Position numbers and translations under genes: made by a program
Part shown: positions 33,471 to 34,238 of the stretch, piece by piece
How positions within the stretch are numbered: position 1 is the first letter of the stretch
Layout of the letters: every line of letters begins with the position of its first letter
The notes under the pieces: model-generated
Told to the model about the DNA's origin: nothing
Databases searched by the model: none
The model's input: the letters and a program-made list of their open reading frames with translations, nothing else
From: Deltaproteobacteria bacterium
GTDB lineage: Bacteria; BMS3Abin14
NCBI GenBank assembly: GCA_013151915.1
Contig: JAADHJ010000018.1
Span: 1-34,238, forward strand
Direction: 5' to 3'
Length of the DNA: 34,238 nt

Positions 33471-34237
33471 TGAGCGGACATGCCGAGCAAAAGACGATGA
33501 CATTGAAGCTGGTCGTCTGGCGTCAGGAAGGACCAAACGACTCCGGCCGCTTCGAGACGTACCTCGCCAAGGGAATTACCGGGCACCATTCCTTTCTGGA
33601 AATGCTGGATGTGGTGAATCAGGAACTCATCCACGGGGGGAAAGAGCCCATCGTATTCGACCATGACTGTCGTGAGGGAATCTGCGGCACATGTTCCATG
33701 GTCATCAACGGGGTCCCCCATGGCGGACAGGATCGGACTACCACCTGTCAGCTGCATATGCGGAATTTTAAGGATGGGGACACGATTTACCTGGAACCAT
33801 GGCGGTCCAAGGCGTTTCCCATCCGCAAGGATCTAATGGTCGATCGCAGCGCCCTGGACAGGATTATCCAGGCCGGGGGATACATCTCGGTGCACGCCGG
33901 TTCCCCGGTTGACGCAAACGCTATCCTGATCGCCAAGAAGGACGCCGACTATTCCATGGACGCCGCCGAATGCATCGGCTGCGGAGCCTGTGTCGCGGCC
34001 TGTCCCAATGGGTCTGCAATGCTGTTCACCAGTGCCAAAGTTTCCCATTTCGCCGCCCTGCCCCAGGGGCAGGTAGAGGCGAAGGAACGTGTCGGGAAAA
34101 TGCTGGAGGCGATGAAGGACTGCGGGTTTGGCAACTGTACCAATCATTACGAATGCCAGGCGGCGTGTCCAAAGGGGATTGACGTAAAGTTCATCGCGAA
34201 ACTCAACAGGGAATACCTGAAATCCGTGTTCTGCTAG
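33470..34237 (+). CDS. sdhB: Succinate dehydrogenase/fumarate reductase iron-sulfur subunit
   Basis: A 255-residue, complete subunit ending one base before the window edge. The [2Fe-2S] ligands are Cys67, Cys72, Cys75 and Cys93 (CREGICGTC...TTTC). The [4Fe-4S] motif [12 protein letters not shown] starts at Cys168, and the [3Fe-4S]/second cluster lies in [17 protein letters not shown]. It carries electrons from the SdhA flavin to the SdhC haems. No fourth subunit gene is needed in this type of complex. Confidence 0.95.
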   Translation: MSGHAEQKTMTLKLVVWRQEGPNDSGRFETYLAKGITGHHSFLEMLDVVNQELIHGGKEPIVFDHDCREGICGTCSMVINGVPHGGQDRTTTCQLHMRNFKDGDTIYLEPWRSKAFPIRKDLMVDRSALDRIIQAGGYISVHAGSPVDANAILIAKKDADYSMDAAECIGCGACVAACPNGSAMLFTSAKVSHFAALPQGQVEAKERVGKMLEAMKDCGFGNCTNHYECQAACPKGIDVKFIAKLNREYLKSVFC

Positions 34238-34238
34238 A

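Overview
The window reads as chromosomal DNA of a Gram-negative, probably anaerobic, Desulfobacterota-like (former Deltaproteobacteria) organism. This rests on gene content and neighbourhoods: a DUF4390-ntrY-ntrX cluster, an MglA-type GTPase paired with a helical-repeat protein, a DUF4388/REC/GAF regulator, a ferredoxin-dependent 2-oxoglutarate oxidoreductase, and a b558-type succinate dehydrogenase/fumarate reductase. No rRNA, tRNA, phage, transposase or CRISPR array was seen. Species cannot be named from the sequence.

Layout. 1-2411: the tail of a SPOR-domain protein, a repeat-rich gap, then a helical-repeat protein and an MglA-like GTPase with a long acidic tail. 2548-9333: comEC, a REC-GAF-GGDEF regulator, hisS, and a DUF4388/MshEN-like/REC/GAF protein overlapping the hisS stop. 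9334-11426: a structured intergenic element, then aspS. 11675-22416: a TCA-cycle block of monomeric isocitrate dehydrogenase, malate dehydrogenase, two-subunit class I fumarase, sucCD and korDABC. 22625-24136: an exported ankyrin protein and a convergent J-domain protein. 24929-29133: DUF4390, ntrY and ntrX, bracketed by two inverted copies of a composite repeat island. 29556-30668: an M29-type aminopeptidase. 30702-34237: sdhCAB/frdCAB, complete to the last bases of the window.

The metabolic genes cover isocitrate to 2-oxoglutarate (idh), 2-oxoglutarate/succinyl-CoA (korDABC, ferredoxin-linked), succinyl-CoA/succinate (sucCD), succinate/fumarate (sdhCAB), fumarate/malate (fumarase) and malate/oxaloacetate (mdh). 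Citrate synthase, aconitase and ATP-citrate lyase are not in the window, so direction of flux cannot be read here.

Two signals stand out. First, the promoters of idh, mdh and sdhC each carry a TTGACA box followed by tandem GTATAC heptamers. The idh and mdh copies sit at exactly the same offset from the -35 box, which suggests one unidentified TCA-cycle regulator. Second, a ~220-bp intergenic element occurs before aspS and before fumarase, with fragments elsewhere. It folds into a chain of hairpins, and its 21-bp main stem pairs fully in both copies only if transcribed from the + strand. The remaining gaps hold several further short repeat families, described individually.
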